From NCBI RefSeq assembly GCF_000411255.1, contig NZ_KE150412.1, positions 1,947,884 through 2,011,883 of the forward strand: a DNA stretch of 64,000 bases, in the 5' to 3' direction. Each line of letters begins with the position of its first letter. Positions within the stretch are counted from its first letter, which is position 1. Below, piece by piece: positions 34,319-43,299 of the stretch. Source of the stretch: Paenibacillus sp. HGH0039 (GTDB lineage: Bacteria; Bacillota; Bacilli; Paenibacillales; NBRC-103111). The notes beneath the pieces are model-generated. The model worked only from the letters and a program-made list of their open reading frames with translations. It had not been told where the DNA came from and made no database searches. The translations under genes were made by a program, and so were the position numbers.

Positions 34319-35374
34319 CTATTCGCCCTGGAAACCCGGTTTCGGATTTTTCAGGACATCGCTTGCGGCTCCCGGCCTGCGGAGCACATGTTTGACATCT
34401 TTAAAGCTTACAAACGTCTTCCCTTTCTCGTCCCACAGACGGAAGCGGAGAGACTGAAGGCTCGTACGGAGCGTAATGGTCGTCGCTTTTTGCAAAGGAG
34501 GCGTTGAATTGTGCGCTTTTTCCAGGTTGTAATTCGGCACTCTCGGACTCAGATGATGAACATGATGGTAGCCGATGTTGCCTGTGATCCACTGCAAAAC
34601 TTTCGGAAGCTGGTAGTAAGAGCTGCCGTCAACGGCCGCTTTTACGTAGCTCCACTCGTCTTCTTTCTCGAAGTAGGAATCCTCGAACTGATGCTGCACA
34701 TAGAAGAGCCAGATGCCGAGCAGTCCCGATACGAAGAATACCGGCGCCTGCACGAGCACGAACGCCTGCCAGCCGATCAGCCAGCACATCAGCGCGTACA
34801 GCAGCACGATGGATACGTTGATCACATACGTGTTGATGCGTTCCTTGCGCTTCGCTTTCTTGCGGTTGAAACGGTACTGGATTAGAAAGACGGCTATCGG
34901 CCCGAGGCCGAACATAACCAGCGGATTGCGGTAGATGCGGTAAGCGGCTTTACGGAACCATGGAGATGCGGCGTATTCTTCTACGGTCAGCACCCACATG
35001 TCTCCGGTGCCGCGCTTGTCGAGATTGCTGCTAGTGGCATGATGCACGGAGTGGCTGTATTTCCACTGCTCGTAAGGACACAGCGTCAGAATGCCGGTAA
35101 TCGTGCCGAGAATATCGTTGGCCCGGCGGCTTTTAAAGAATGACTGATGACAGCAGTCGTGAAATATGATGAACGTCCGGATGACAAATCCGGCTGTGAG
35201 TAAAGCGAGAGGGAGCGTGAGCCAGTACGAGACGGCAAGGCTTGCATAAGCCGCGTACCACAGCAGGAGGAGAGGCACAATCGTGTTGAAAACCTGCCGG
35301 ATGCTTGATCTTGTATCGGTCTTTTCGTAGGGGGCGACATCTTTTTTCAAATTCATAACTTTCGTTTGAGACAT
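34319..35374 (-). CDS. des: Membrane fatty acid desaturase Des (delta-5 type)
   Basis: 351 aa. It introduces a cis double bond into membrane-phospholipid acyl chains. The di-iron histidine boxes are HDCCHQ (about 93-98), HSVHHATSSNLDKRGTG (about 129) and HHVHHLSP (about 295), spaced as in B. subtilis Des. Four to six transmembrane helices surround them. TFEDSYFE-like FEDSYFEKEDEWSYVKAAV and TLRTSLQSLRFRLWDE are also shared with Des. The start has GAGGAGGACAC upstream. It heads the des-desK-desR operon and is expected to be DesR-controlled. Confidence 0.95.
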   Translation of the reverse strand: MSQTKVMNLKKDVAPYEKTDTRSSIRQVFNTIVPLLLLWYAAYASLAVSYWLTLPLALLTAGFVIRTFIIFHDCCHQSFFKSRRANDILGTITGILTLCPYEQWKYSHSVHHATSSNLDKRGTGDMWVLTVEEYAASPWFRKAAYRIYRNPLVMFGLGPIAVFLIQYRFNRKKAKRKERINTYVINVSIVLLYALMCWLIGWQAFVLVQAPVFFVSGLLGIWLFYVQHQFEDSYFEKEDEWSYVKAAVDGSSYYQLPKVLQWITGNIGYHHVHHLSPRVPNYNLEKAHNSTPPLQKATTITLRTSLQSLRFRLWDEKGKTFVSFKDVKHVLRRPGAASDVLKNPKPGFQGE

Positions 35375-35440
35375 TAGTATGTGTCCTCCTCGTTCTGACG
35401 CGGGGCTAAATCCCTGGCATCAGCGCGCTATTCTACCTTC

Positions 35441-35505
35441 ATTATAAAGAGAACCGCTTGCGCGCAGTAGTCATAAACGTCATGAGGGCACATGACAAAT
35501 GTCAT
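35441..35505 (-). promoter_or_regulatory. des promoter region with DesR-type palindrome
   Basis: On the minus strand a TATAAT (35441-35446) lies about 70 bp before the des start. About 46 bp further upstream the perfect inverted repeat ATGACA-AA-TGTCAT (35492-35505) is flanked by TCAT/TCATGA half-sites (35471-35485). The -35 is poor, as expected for an activator-dependent promoter. Confidence 0.65.
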
Positions 35506-35652
35506 ATAGGGCGGAGGGAAAAAGGTCGGCGGAAACGACCTGACAGCCGGTCTCAAGGAAAAGGCGCCGAATCGGCGAGAGGGGGAAGTATTGCCAGGGG
35601 AAACCGGAGAGACAGCGAAGGACGGAAGCGGGCGGAAACGGCGGGGCCCGGG

Positions 35653-36210
35653 TCAGTAAAAATCCGACCGGTTCTCTTCGTCCGCTATGTCTTGAACCTC
35701 TTCGGGCGTGATTATCATGACGGCGTATCCGTCTTCGTTCTGTTTCTTCAGGGCCCGTTCTTTCATAAAACGGGGACTCCCCTCGCCCGCTTCTTCGTCA
35801 TAAAAAAGAAGAAGGCCGTCCGTTTTGCGCAGGAGAAGATCGTCCCGGGCCTGCAGCTGCCACACGCCGGCATACGGCTGCTTGCTGACGGCTCCGTAGA
35901 AATCCACATCCTTCAGGATGCCGCGGTAAAACTCCTGCTTGTCTTCCTTCCACTTCTCTTCCGGGTTGGCGTAGGCGGTCAGAATCGAAAGCTTCAGCTG
36001 CGGATACTCCTTCTTGAGTCCGATCACGACCTCGCACGCCCACAGATCCACCCCGTACTGCCCCGGCGTGATCACCCATTCCAACCCATCTTCGATGAGC
36101 GGGACAAGCCGGCCCGCGATCGCTTTTTTAATATACTCAATGCCTTCGTGCTTTTCGTTAAAAATGTTCAGCTCATGCGCCCGGTAGCCGGTCACGAGAA
36201 GGTTTTTCAA
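35653..36210 (-). CDS. ypsA: YpsA-like protein (DUF1273)
   Basis: 185 aa from a TTG (36208-36210) with GAAGGAG nine to ten bases upstream. The start MKNLLVTGYRAHELNIF matches YpsA, and the frame further upstream has no homology. DUF1273 has a Rossmann-like fold related to the SLOG nucleotide/ligand-binding superfamily: GLEWVITPGQYGVDLWACEVVIGLKKEYP (split), NPEEKWKE, KTDGLLLFYDEEAGEGSPRFM and DGYAVMIITPEEV. In B. subtilis and Staphylococcus YpsA has been linked to cell division and oxidative stress, but its ligand is not settled. It is monocistronic. Confidence 0.88.
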   Translation of the reverse strand: MKNLLVTGYRAHELNIFNEKHEGIEYIKKAIAGRLVPLIEDGLEWVITPGQYGVDLWACEVVIGLKKEYPQLKLSILTAYANPEEKWKEDKQEFYRGILKDVDFYGAVSKQPYAGVWQLQARDDLLLRKTDGLLLFYDEEAGEGSPRFMKERALKKQNEDGYAVMIITPEEVQDIADEENRSDFY

Positions 36211-36326
36211 CTGCGGACACTCCTTCGGTGCGGGTGATAACGTACATCTTCCAATATACACGAAATGAAGAGTATACGCCCGGGGAAGGTTGGGCCGTGC
36301 ATGTCTGTGATTAAATCGACACCAAA

Positions 36327-36373
36327 ACACTAGATCATGTGATAAATTAAATAAAAACATCTATATGTAGTGT
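36327..36373 (+). promoter_or_regulatory. Two NrdR-box-like sites upstream of nrdD
   Basis: ACACTAGATCATGTGA (36327-36342) and CATCTATATGTAGTGT (36358-36373) both fit the NrdR box acaCwAtATaTwGtgt with a few mismatches. They start 31 bp apart, about three helical turns, the usual spacing. Repression by NrdR when dATP is plentiful is expected. Confidence 0.7.
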
Positions 36374-36461
36374 TTTCGGTCTAAGAAGGTGAAAATTCGC
36401 AATCTGAACGGGAGACCTCTTACCGGTAAAAACCTGCTGTTTTCGGAAGGGAGACATTTAC

Positions 36462-38441
36462 ATGTCGTTGTTAGGCAGGCCGAACCAGAGCAACACCGAT
36501 GCCTTGCTGGAGGAAATAAAAAAATGGGGAGACGCCATCATGGAAGGCAGCGATGCTGATCTTCTGCGCGAGAATGCCAATCTGAACGGAGAGAGTTTCT
36601 CGGGGAAAATGAGCAAGTTCGGGAGCGAGTATGCCAGATGGTACGCCCGGCGATTTACGATGCCTGCGGTTCTGGTACAAGCTGTAGACGCCAATTATTT
36701 GTATGTGCACGATCTGGACCAGTACGTTCTCGGGACGACCAATTGCATTTTTATTCCGTTCGCCAAACTGCTTCGGCGGGGATTTGACACGGGCAGCGGC
36801 AGCGTGCGGCCGCCAAACTCAATCTCGTCGGCGATGGCGCTCGTCGCCATCATCTTCCAATCGCAGCAGAACGCCCAGTACGGCGGTGTTTCCGCCAATA
36901 AGCTCGATCACGACCTTGCTCCTTATGTGGCCAAGTCGTTTGCCAAACATTTCAGGAAGGCGCTGCGTTATTTCGGCGAAAACGAACCGGTAGACGACGA
37001 ACGGGGCATCTCGATGAGCCGGGCGGATTTGCGGCTATTATGCCCCGAATCTTATCGTTATGCGCTTGAAGAGACCGAACAGGAAACGATGCAGGGCGCA
37101 GAGAGTCTGATTCATAACCTGAACACCATGTCCAGCCGCGCAGGCGGACAAATCCCGTTTACCAGCATCAATTACGGGACCTGTACTTCCCCCGAAGGGC
37201 AGTTGGTCATTCGGTCCGTTTTAACGGCTACGATAAGAGGACTCGGGCACGGGGAGACACCGATTTTTCCTATTCAGATCTTCAAATGCAAGAAGGGCGT
37301 AAATCTGGAGCCCGGGGCCCCGAACTATTCCCTCTTCCTGAAAGCGGCTGAATGCTCGTCGCGAAGGCTGTATCCGAATTTCGCCAATCTGGATGCCCCG
37401 CTCAATCTGGAACACTACGACCCGGCCGATCCCGATACGGAGTTCGCCACTATGGGCTGCCGTACCCGGGTTGTCGCCGACCGCTTCGGCCGGAACCGTT
37501 TGTCCGGCAAAGGAAATCTGTCTTTCAATACGCTGAATCTGGTGAAGCCGGGCATTGAGTACGGCATCGTTTCGGGTCGTCGCAGTAAGGCGGATGAAGC
37601 GGGCTTTTACCGCAAACTCACTCGTCAACTCGAGATTGCCCTTGACGGATTGCTGCACCGTTTCGGCATTCAAGCCGCCCAGAAGACTAAAGCATCGGAT
37701 TTCATGATGCGGGAAGGAGTCTGGGAAGGCGGGGAACAGCTTGATCCCGACGAACCCGTAGGCGACCTGCTCAAACATGGCAGCCTGTCTATCGGGTTCA
37801 TCGGTCTAGCCGAATGCATGAAAGCGATGTACGGCTCTCACCACGGTGAAACCCCGCAGGTGTACGCCAAAGCAATCGAGCTGATCCGTTATCTGCGTAA
37901 TTTCTGCGATGCCAAAAGCGAGGCGCTGAACATCAACCTTACGCTATTCGCGACTCCTGCCGAAGGATTGTCCGGCAAGTTCACCAAGCGGGACCGGGAA
38001 ACTTACGGCTGCCTGCCCGGTGTCACCGACCGTGAATATTACACGAATTCTTTTCATATTCCGGTATATCATCCGATGACATCGGCGGAAAAGATCAGTC
38101 TGGAAGCCCCGTTCCATGAGTTATGCAACGCCGGAGCCATCACCTACGTGGAACTGAACGGGAATGCCCGCAATAACCTGCCCGCCTTTGTCAAAATCAT
38201 TAAGTTTGCGCTTTCCCGGCAGGTCAGCTATTTCAGCATCAATCATCCCATCGACCGCTGCGGCGCTTGCGGTTACGAAGGCATGATCGGTGCCGTTTGT
38301 CCCGCTTGCGGAAGTCATGAAAAGGACGTACATATCCGCCGCCTGCGTCGTGTGACCGGCTATCTGACCGGAGACTACCAGACTCGTTTTAACGGGGCCA
38401 AGCAGGCCGAGGTCAGGGACCGGGTGAAGCACAGTCCATGA
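36462..38441 (+). CDS. nrdD: Anaerobic ribonucleoside-triphosphate reductase NrdD (class III)
   Basis: 659 aa, ATG behind GGAAGGGAG. NrdD reduces ribonucleotides to deoxyribonucleotides in the absence of oxygen with a glycyl radical. The radical Gly is at about 633 in RRVTGYLTG, and the C-terminal zinc site is CGACGYEG...CPACGS. GGQIPFTSINYGT is the substrate-site strand with the family's conserved residues. The N-terminus starts with a short helical region and lacks the roughly 100-residue ATP-cone of the E. coli enzyme, so overall dATP inhibition may be absent or different. The stop overlaps nrdG by four bases, and two NrdR-like boxes lie upstream. Confidence 0.95.
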   Translation: MSLLGRPNQSNTDALLEEIKKWGDAIMEGSDADLLRENANLNGESFSGKMSKFGSEYARWYARRFTMPAVLVQAVDANYLYVHDLDQYVLGTTNCIFIPFAKLLRRGFDTGSGSVRPPNSISSAMALVAIIFQSQQNAQYGGVSANKLDHDLAPYVAKSFAKHFRKALRYFGENEPVDDERGISMSRADLRLLCPESYRYALEETEQETMQGAESLIHNLNTMSSRAGGQIPFTSINYGTCTSPEGQLVIRSVLTATIRGLGHGETPIFPIQIFKCKKGVNLEPGAPNYSLFLKAAECSSRRLYPNFANLDAPLNLEHYDPADPDTEFATMGCRTRVVADRFGRNRLSGKGNLSFNTLNLVKPGIEYGIVSGRRSKADEAGFYRKLTRQLEIALDGLLHRFGIQAAQKTKASDFMMREGVWEGGEQLDPDEPVGDLLKHGSLSIGFIGLAECMKAMYGSHHGETPQVYAKAIELIRYLRNFCDAKSEALNINLTLFATPAEGLSGKFTKRDRETYGCLPGVTDREYYTNSFHIPVYHPMTSAEKISLEAPFHELCNAGAITYVELNGNARNNLPAFVKIIKFALSRQVSYFSINHPIDRCGACGYEGMIGAVCPACGSHEKDVHIRRLRRVTGYLTGDYQTRFNGAKQAEVRDRVKHSP

Positions 38442-38971
38442 ATATTTGTGGTTATGCACCCGAGACCATTGACGAAGGCGAGGGGCTGCGGACAGCTCTA
38501 TATATTAGCGGCTGCCGGCATTACTGCCGGGGCTGCTTCAGTCCCAGGACGTGGGATTTCGATTACGGCACGCCCATAGGAACTTACTGGGAAGAGCGGA
38601 TTATCGCCGAACTTCAGAGCAACCCCCTACTCGACGGCTTATCCATTCTGGGCGGCGACCCCTTCTTTTCCGCCGGTCAGGTGAGTTCATTTCTGGACCG
38701 TCTTCGGCAGAAAGCGGGAACCGTCAACGTCTGGATTTACAGCGGCTATACTTACGAAGAACTCGCCGCAAATCCGGAAAGCGGTGAATTCGGTCTGCTA
38801 AGCCGCTGCCAGGTGCTGGTGGACGGCCGGTATGTGGAGGAGCTCCGGGATCCGGCGCTTCTGTATAGGGGAAGCCGCAATCAGCGGTTAATCGATATCG
38901 AGGCAAGCCTGCGGCGCCCGAAGGCCGTTTTGTGGCAGTCCGCTTGGGACCGAGAGCCGCCGACGGCATAG
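38438..38971 (+). CDS. nrdG: NrdD-activating enzyme NrdG (radical SAM)
   Basis: 177 aa. NrdG uses SAM and a 4Fe-4S cluster to make the glycyl radical in NrdD. The cluster motif CxxxCxxC is CRHYCRGC (about 26-33), preceded by GEGLRTALYISG and followed by FSPRTWDFDYGTP. LSILGGDPFFSAGQVSSFL holds the SAM-contacting GGDPF and VWIYSGYTYEEL is the next strand. Its ATG is embedded in the nrdD stop (ATGA), so expression is coupled. Confidence 0.94.
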   Translation: MNICGYAPETIDEGEGLRTALYISGCRHYCRGCFSPRTWDFDYGTPIGTYWEERIIAELQSNPLLDGLSILGGDPFFSAGQVSSFLDRLRQKAGTVNVWIYSGYTYEELAANPESGEFGLLSRCQVLVDGRYVEELRDPALLYRGSRNQRLIDIEASLRRPKAVLWQSAWDREPPTA

Positions 38972-39224
38972 CATCCGTACCCGCTTGGCTTTTGACAGGC
39001 AGGCGTTCTGCTAGAAGACCGGTGTGAACAACTGCTGGGTGCCTTACCCGGCATCTATTTTCCCGATTGAGTCCGCGTTTGTACCGGCAGGAACGAGGGC
39101 CTTCGTTCTTCGCACCGTATGCAACTCCTAGCGCGTGGCGTTTGGCGGCGTTTGGCTTCGCACGACAGCAGTCAACCGCACGCGGCTAGCAGCCCGGCTG
39201 TCAAGTCCGTGAACAGCCTCACGC

Positions 39225-39258
39225 CAAAAACCGCCCTAACGAAAGCGTCAGGACGGTT
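39225..39258 (-). terminator. Terminator of the hen1-pnkp operon
   Basis: On the minus strand AACCGTCCTGACGC pairs with GTTAGGGCGGTT and continues into TTTTTGG. It starts 10 bp behind the pnkp stop. Confidence 0.8.
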
Positions 39259-39265
39259 AACGGCT

Positions 39266-41851
39266 CTACAGCCTCGGATCGATCTCTTTCTCCTTCGCCA
39301 CTTCAAACAGCACATTGGCCGCCGCTTCCTTATATCCCTCGTGGTCAGGTGCAATATCGCCGTATTTCACGGCAAGCATCTTCTGACCCAGCAGGTATTC
39401 GTTCAATGAGGTTCGCAGCTTAAGCTTGATGTTCTTCTGCTTCATGAGTTTGGCGTATTTGTGCGGAAAGCGGTAGTCGTATCCGTAAACGAGGGTCAAG
39501 TAATCCCGGTTGCGGACTTTCATGTAAGGCACGGTCTCACTGCCGGGCAGCTCCGGCTTGATGACGACTCCTTCCATATGAAGTCCGGTCGTCAGGCTCT
39601 CAAAGTACGCTTCCGCTTTCTCATAGCTGTCCGGATCACTCAAATCAAGCTGGAGAAATTCATCTCCGGACAAAAATTCGTACGCCTCGGACGTCGCCAT
39701 CTGCGGGATCTGCTCTTCCCCGTTTTCGTATACGATCTTGAGGATCGCAAACGGCTTGTATTCCGGCTCGCCCGCCTCCCCGTAAAGCTCCAGCTGCCTT
39801 TTATACGTGCGGTATGCAGTCTCGTACTCCTCCAGCGGGACCCGCTTCTCCAGCAGACCGCGCATGTGCTTGTAGTTCTGGTAGACGCTCGCACCGTATT
39901 TTTCGCTTAAACGGGCCTTCGGCATCGTGAACTGATCCTTTTCGAAGCCGCTTGCCGCGTAAGCCTCCGCAAGTTTGCCGAACGCTTCTTCGAATCCGTT
40001 CGCCTTCAGAAAGTCCAGCTCCGCTTCCAGCGCCTTCTCGATCGGTCTGAACTGACGCTCGATAAGCCCTTCCCCCAGCGCATGCCAGGGAAGCAGCTCG
40101 CCGTCCAGCAGGAGCACGGCTATTTGGTTTTCTTCCATATAGGAACTGTATTTTACCAGCAGGCTTCTGAAAATATCGCTTAAATCGGCTCCCTTGATCT
40201 TGTAGCCGTTCCGGCTGACGCCATAGCAATGATCGGGGTCGCGGTGCAAATAGATCTGGCATCGGGAACCCATATATTTGGGCTGAAGCACGACTTTATC
40301 CACCCCGTGATCCGCAAAATAGCACAGGCCCTGCCTCAGTGATTCCAGTTCGCCGGCAGCTTCGTCTTTGTCCGCGGGAGACATCGTTCCCGAGATGGTG
40401 TTGATCCGGTTTCGGGAGCAGTAATGCAGCCTTCTCAGTTCCTCGGCCTCCAGGTCCCCAAGAGTCACTTTGCGCTCTTCCCGGAACAGGACCGGCAGAT
40501 CTTCCGGCAGTACCGCCGCCCCCGCGCTGCGCGATTTGAAAAACGGCTTGAACGAAAGGCTGACCGCAGTCAGCTTATTGCCGCTTACGCAGCCTGTGTC
40601 CACGTGGACCTTGTTTCCGATCCGGAACGCGTTCTTCGCGGCGACGTGCCCGAACACGTGAAACGGATGATTCTTCACGGCCTCATCTTTCAGGAAAGCG
40701 AGCTGCCGTTCGAAAGATTCTTCCCGGTCCAGCCTGAAATTACGCTGATGACGCGCCGAATTTCCATCCAGCTTCCCGATATATTTATTACGGCACGGCG
40801 AATGCGTCACGTAGAAAGAAGGCCCCCGGGTACCGACCTTCCGGTAAAACGGCTTCGACATTCCGACGAGCTCGTTGAATTTCCGCAGCAGCTCGGCATC
40901 CTTCCTCAACGTCTCGACGGACGTGAAATACGAATGAAAGAGCTCCTCCTCCACGCCGCCGATCTCGCCTTTCAAATACTTGAACACGAAGTTTTCGTGA
41001 TTGCCGAGGACAAGCAGAAAGTGTTCACGGTTTTCGTACAGGAATTCCACGATGGCTCTCGTATGATGGCCTTTATCGATCCAGTCTCCCGTCAGCACGA
41101 TTTTCGTATGGCGCAGCTTTTCCGAGAGTTCCAATGAATTTCCGCTGAGCTTGAAACCGTAGTCTAGCAGCAGCCCCTTCAGATCGTCCACGCATTCGTG
41201 GACATCTCCCACTATGATGCAGTCGTACTCCTGTGGGAGCACAGCGGCAAGATATTCATCCAGATCGAGGATTTCGACGGTGTAAGCTCCATTAGCTTTC
41301 CCCTCCTCCGGGGAGTAGAAGTCTTTGGCGCGCACCTTGTGGATTTTCGTATAACCTTCGCGGGAGAGCGAGCCCATCACGTCTTTTTTCAGCCGGTTGA
41401 TATGGGATGTAATCAGCTTCTTGGACCGTTCGGACGCATAATAATCGTGCCGTTTCCGGTAATCGAAAAGGATCACTTCGAGGTTGTAGTTGTTTTCCTT
41501 TGCTACCGCGCGGACTTTCTCACGAAAATCCTCGGCCAGCCCCGTCGTGTCGACCACCACAAACTCGGCATTGACGGGAAAAGAAGTCGCCATCTTAAGC
41601 CGCTCGAACAAGAGATGAAAAGCCTGGCCGCTGGATTCCAGCATAATCTGTTCGTATTTATCGTAATCGAATCCGAGGATTTCCTGCCGGATGCGGTCCG
41701 AGGACAAATATTGGACGTTAGCTTTCAACGCTTTATCGGAAGCTTCGAACTGGAGCCCGGGAATGAGAACTTCCTTGGCAAAAGTCGTCTTGCCGCATTC
41801 GGTCGAACCGACCAGCATGAAAATGGTATGGATACGGGTTTGAATGTTCAC
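39266..41851 (-). CDS. pnkp: Bacterial polynucleotide kinase-phosphatase-ligase Pnkp
   Basis: 861 aa, GTG start 41849-41851 behind AAAAAGGAGGCG. This is the three-module RNA-end-healing and sealing enzyme known from Clostridium thermocellum. (1) 5'-OH kinase, P-loop GSTECGKTT (15-23). (2) Metallophosphatase for 2',3'-cyclic or 3' ends: GDVHE (215-219), GDWIDKG (255-261), GNHEN (283-287), YVTHSP with His350, and FGHVA (400-404). (3) C-terminal adenylyltransferase/ligase: nucleophile Lys525 in KYMGSR, then LLDGELLPWH (about 581-590) and the late VVIKPELPGS lysine motif. All catalytic signatures look intact. In known systems ligation needs Hen1, whose gene is immediately upstream (3-bp gap). The role is repair of RNAs, probably tRNAs, cut by ribotoxins. 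Confidence 0.95.
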   Translation of the reverse strand: MNIQTRIHTIFMLVGSTECGKTTFAKEVLIPGLQFEASDKALKANVQYLSSDRIRQEILGFDYDKYEQIMLESSGQAFHLLFERLKMATSFPVNAEFVVVDTTGLAEDFREKVRAVAKENNYNLEVILFDYRKRHDYYASERSKKLITSHINRLKKDVMGSLSREGYTKIHKVRAKDFYSPEEGKANGAYTVEILDLDEYLAAVLPQEYDCIIVGDVHECVDDLKGLLLDYGFKLSGNSLELSEKLRHTKIVLTGDWIDKGHHTRAIVEFLYENREHFLLVLGNHENFVFKYLKGEIGGVEEELFHSYFTSVETLRKDAELLRKFNELVGMSKPFYRKVGTRGPSFYVTHSPCRNKYIGKLDGNSARHQRNFRLDREESFERQLAFLKDEAVKNHPFHVFGHVAAKNAFRIGNKVHVDTGCVSGNKLTAVSLSFKPFFKSRSAGAAVLPEDLPVLFREERKVTLGDLEAEELRRLHYCSRNRINTISGTMSPADKDEAAGELESLRQGLCYFADHGVDKVVLQPKYMGSRCQIYLHRDPDHCYGVSRNGYKIKGADLSDIFRSLLVKYSSYMEENQIAVLLLDGELLPWHALGEGLIERQFRPIEKALEAELDFLKANGFEEAFGKLAEAYAASGFEKDQFTMPKARLSEKYGASVYQNYKHMRGLLEKRVPLEEYETAYRTYKRQLELYGEAGEPEYKPFAILKIVYENGEEQIPQMATSEAYEFLSGDEFLQLDLSDPDSYEKAEAYFESLTTGLHMEGVVIKPELPGSETVPYMKVRNRDYLTLVYGYDYRFPHKYAKLMKQKNIKLKLRTSLNEYLLGQKMLAVKYGDIAPDHEGYKEAAANVLFEVAKEKEIDPRL

Positions 41852-41854
41852 GGG

Positions 41855-43120
41855 TTACGCCTCCTTTTTCCTTAAAATAACGCCCTGCGTCGTGCGGATG
41901 GAGTTGACTCCGTCCCCGATGGCTACCGGTTCGGCCTGACAGCCCGTCGTCCCGATGAAGCCGGCGATCCACTGCCCGAATTCCTCCCGGCCCATCTCCC
42001 ATTTATGATCGGGGTGCCTGTAACCGTCCAGTTCATAGAAGGGATTGAAATCGGCGTTAGGCGTCGTAATAATAAACCGGTCGAAATCGACCTCCGCGCA
42101 AACCTGTACAATGAGCGCCTGCGCTTCTTCGGGACTCATGTGTTCAATGACCTCCGTCAGAATCACATCGACTTGTTCTCCGTTATACTGGTCGAGAAAA
42201 TGCCGGATCGAAGGCAGGGCAACGAGATTATCCAGCTCCTTGGCACGGGCCTTGCGGCTGACCGTTTCCAGCGCTGCTTCATCAATATCCACCGCGTAGT
42301 AAGTGTCTTCCAGTTTAGCCGCGAAAGGAATGGCGTAAAAACCTTCCCCGCATCCGATATCGAGAACCGCTTTGTCAAAAGGAAGCTGCCCGCGGATGAA
42401 AGTCCGCCTCTGATGACCGGTTCCTCCGAAATCGAAATCGATTTCGTAGCGGTCCGTTTTTTCCAGTTCTCCTTTATATTTCTTAAAGCGCTCACGCGAA
42501 TTGAGGAAATTCCTCACGAACAAACTGCGGATATAAAACGGCGCGTCGATCACCTGAACGCTGCGGATATACTTCTCGAGCAAAAGATCGGAAATGTCGA
42601 TATATTCGTTGCCGAACGTGGACAAGAACAGGCAGAGCACGCTGACGGCATGCAGCAGGTGATACAGGCTGCGACCCGTCGTCACCGTCAGGGAGTAGGT
42701 TTTATGCGCCTGATGCGCGATTTCGAACGAAAAATCCGGCAGATGCTTTTCAAAAAAATGAATGTACCGGATCATTTCGATATGTATCATTGGAATCCGG
42801 ACGGTATGCGTAAATCCTTCCGAATCCCGTTCGTCCCGTATTTTAAGCGGAGCCGTAAAAAATTCGTTCCATGCGTTAAGCGGAAACAGCGGCGTATTGT
42901 AACGGGATACATTGAGGTATTCGAATTCTTCCTTGTCGTGCTGTTTGTAGGAAATTTCGTTGTCCGCGTCCTTAAAATACACGTTAAAGGTGTTCTCGCC
43001 GGTGTACCAGCCGTAAGCTATGCCCTTGCGGACCGGTCTGAGCAGCATGCCGGATTCCGGATTTTTGCGGATAAGGTACGAAAACTGCGGATTTGTCGAG
43101 CTAAGCTGAACGATAGCCAT
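41855..43120 (-). CDS. hen1: RNA 3'-terminal ribose 2'-O-methyltransferase Hen1
   Basis: 421 aa, ATG behind AAGGAG. The C-terminal SAM methyltransferase (about 245-421) has the SAM loop DIGCGEGFY (253-261), the acidic strand-end AVDID, and the Hen1-specific metal site ExxEH in TEVIEHM (Glu323, Glu326, His327) with a distal His in GYRHPDHKWE (His369 or His372). Hen1 methylates the 2'-OH at the break before sealing, so the repaired RNA cannot be cut again at that site. The N-terminal about 240 residues form the bacterial Hen1 domain that activates Pnkp ligase. It is the first gene of the operon, and a divergent pair of WYL genes starts 180 bp away. Confidence 0.95.
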   Translation of the reverse strand: MAIVQLSSTNPQFSYLIRKNPESGMLLRPVRKGIAYGWYTGENTFNVYFKDADNEISYKQHDKEEFEYLNVSRYNTPLFPLNAWNEFFTAPLKIRDERDSEGFTHTVRIPMIHIEMIRYIHFFEKHLPDFSFEIAHQAHKTYSLTVTTGRSLYHLLHAVSVLCLFLSTFGNEYIDISDLLLEKYIRSVQVIDAPFYIRSLFVRNFLNSRERFKKYKGELEKTDRYEIDFDFGGTGHQRRTFIRGQLPFDKAVLDIGCGEGFYAIPFAAKLEDTYYAVDIDEAALETVSRKARAKELDNLVALPSIRHFLDQYNGEQVDVILTEVIEHMSPEEAQALIVQVCAEVDFDRFIITTPNADFNPFYELDGYRHPDHKWEMGREEFGQWIAGFIGTTGCQAEPVAIGDGVNSIRTTQGVILRKKEA

Positions 43121-43299
43121 AAGAAAGTTCTCCTTGTCCTTGTCTTTGTCATATCCCTATTATCGCTCATCCGGCCGCGGCGGAACATGGCGAAAGTATT
43201 ACGATGCCGGGAGAAAGTTTCCGTTTCCCCCATCACCGGCCTTTGATACAATGAAAAGATGACAGATTTTAGGGAATAAAAACAGGATGGGGGAGGACC

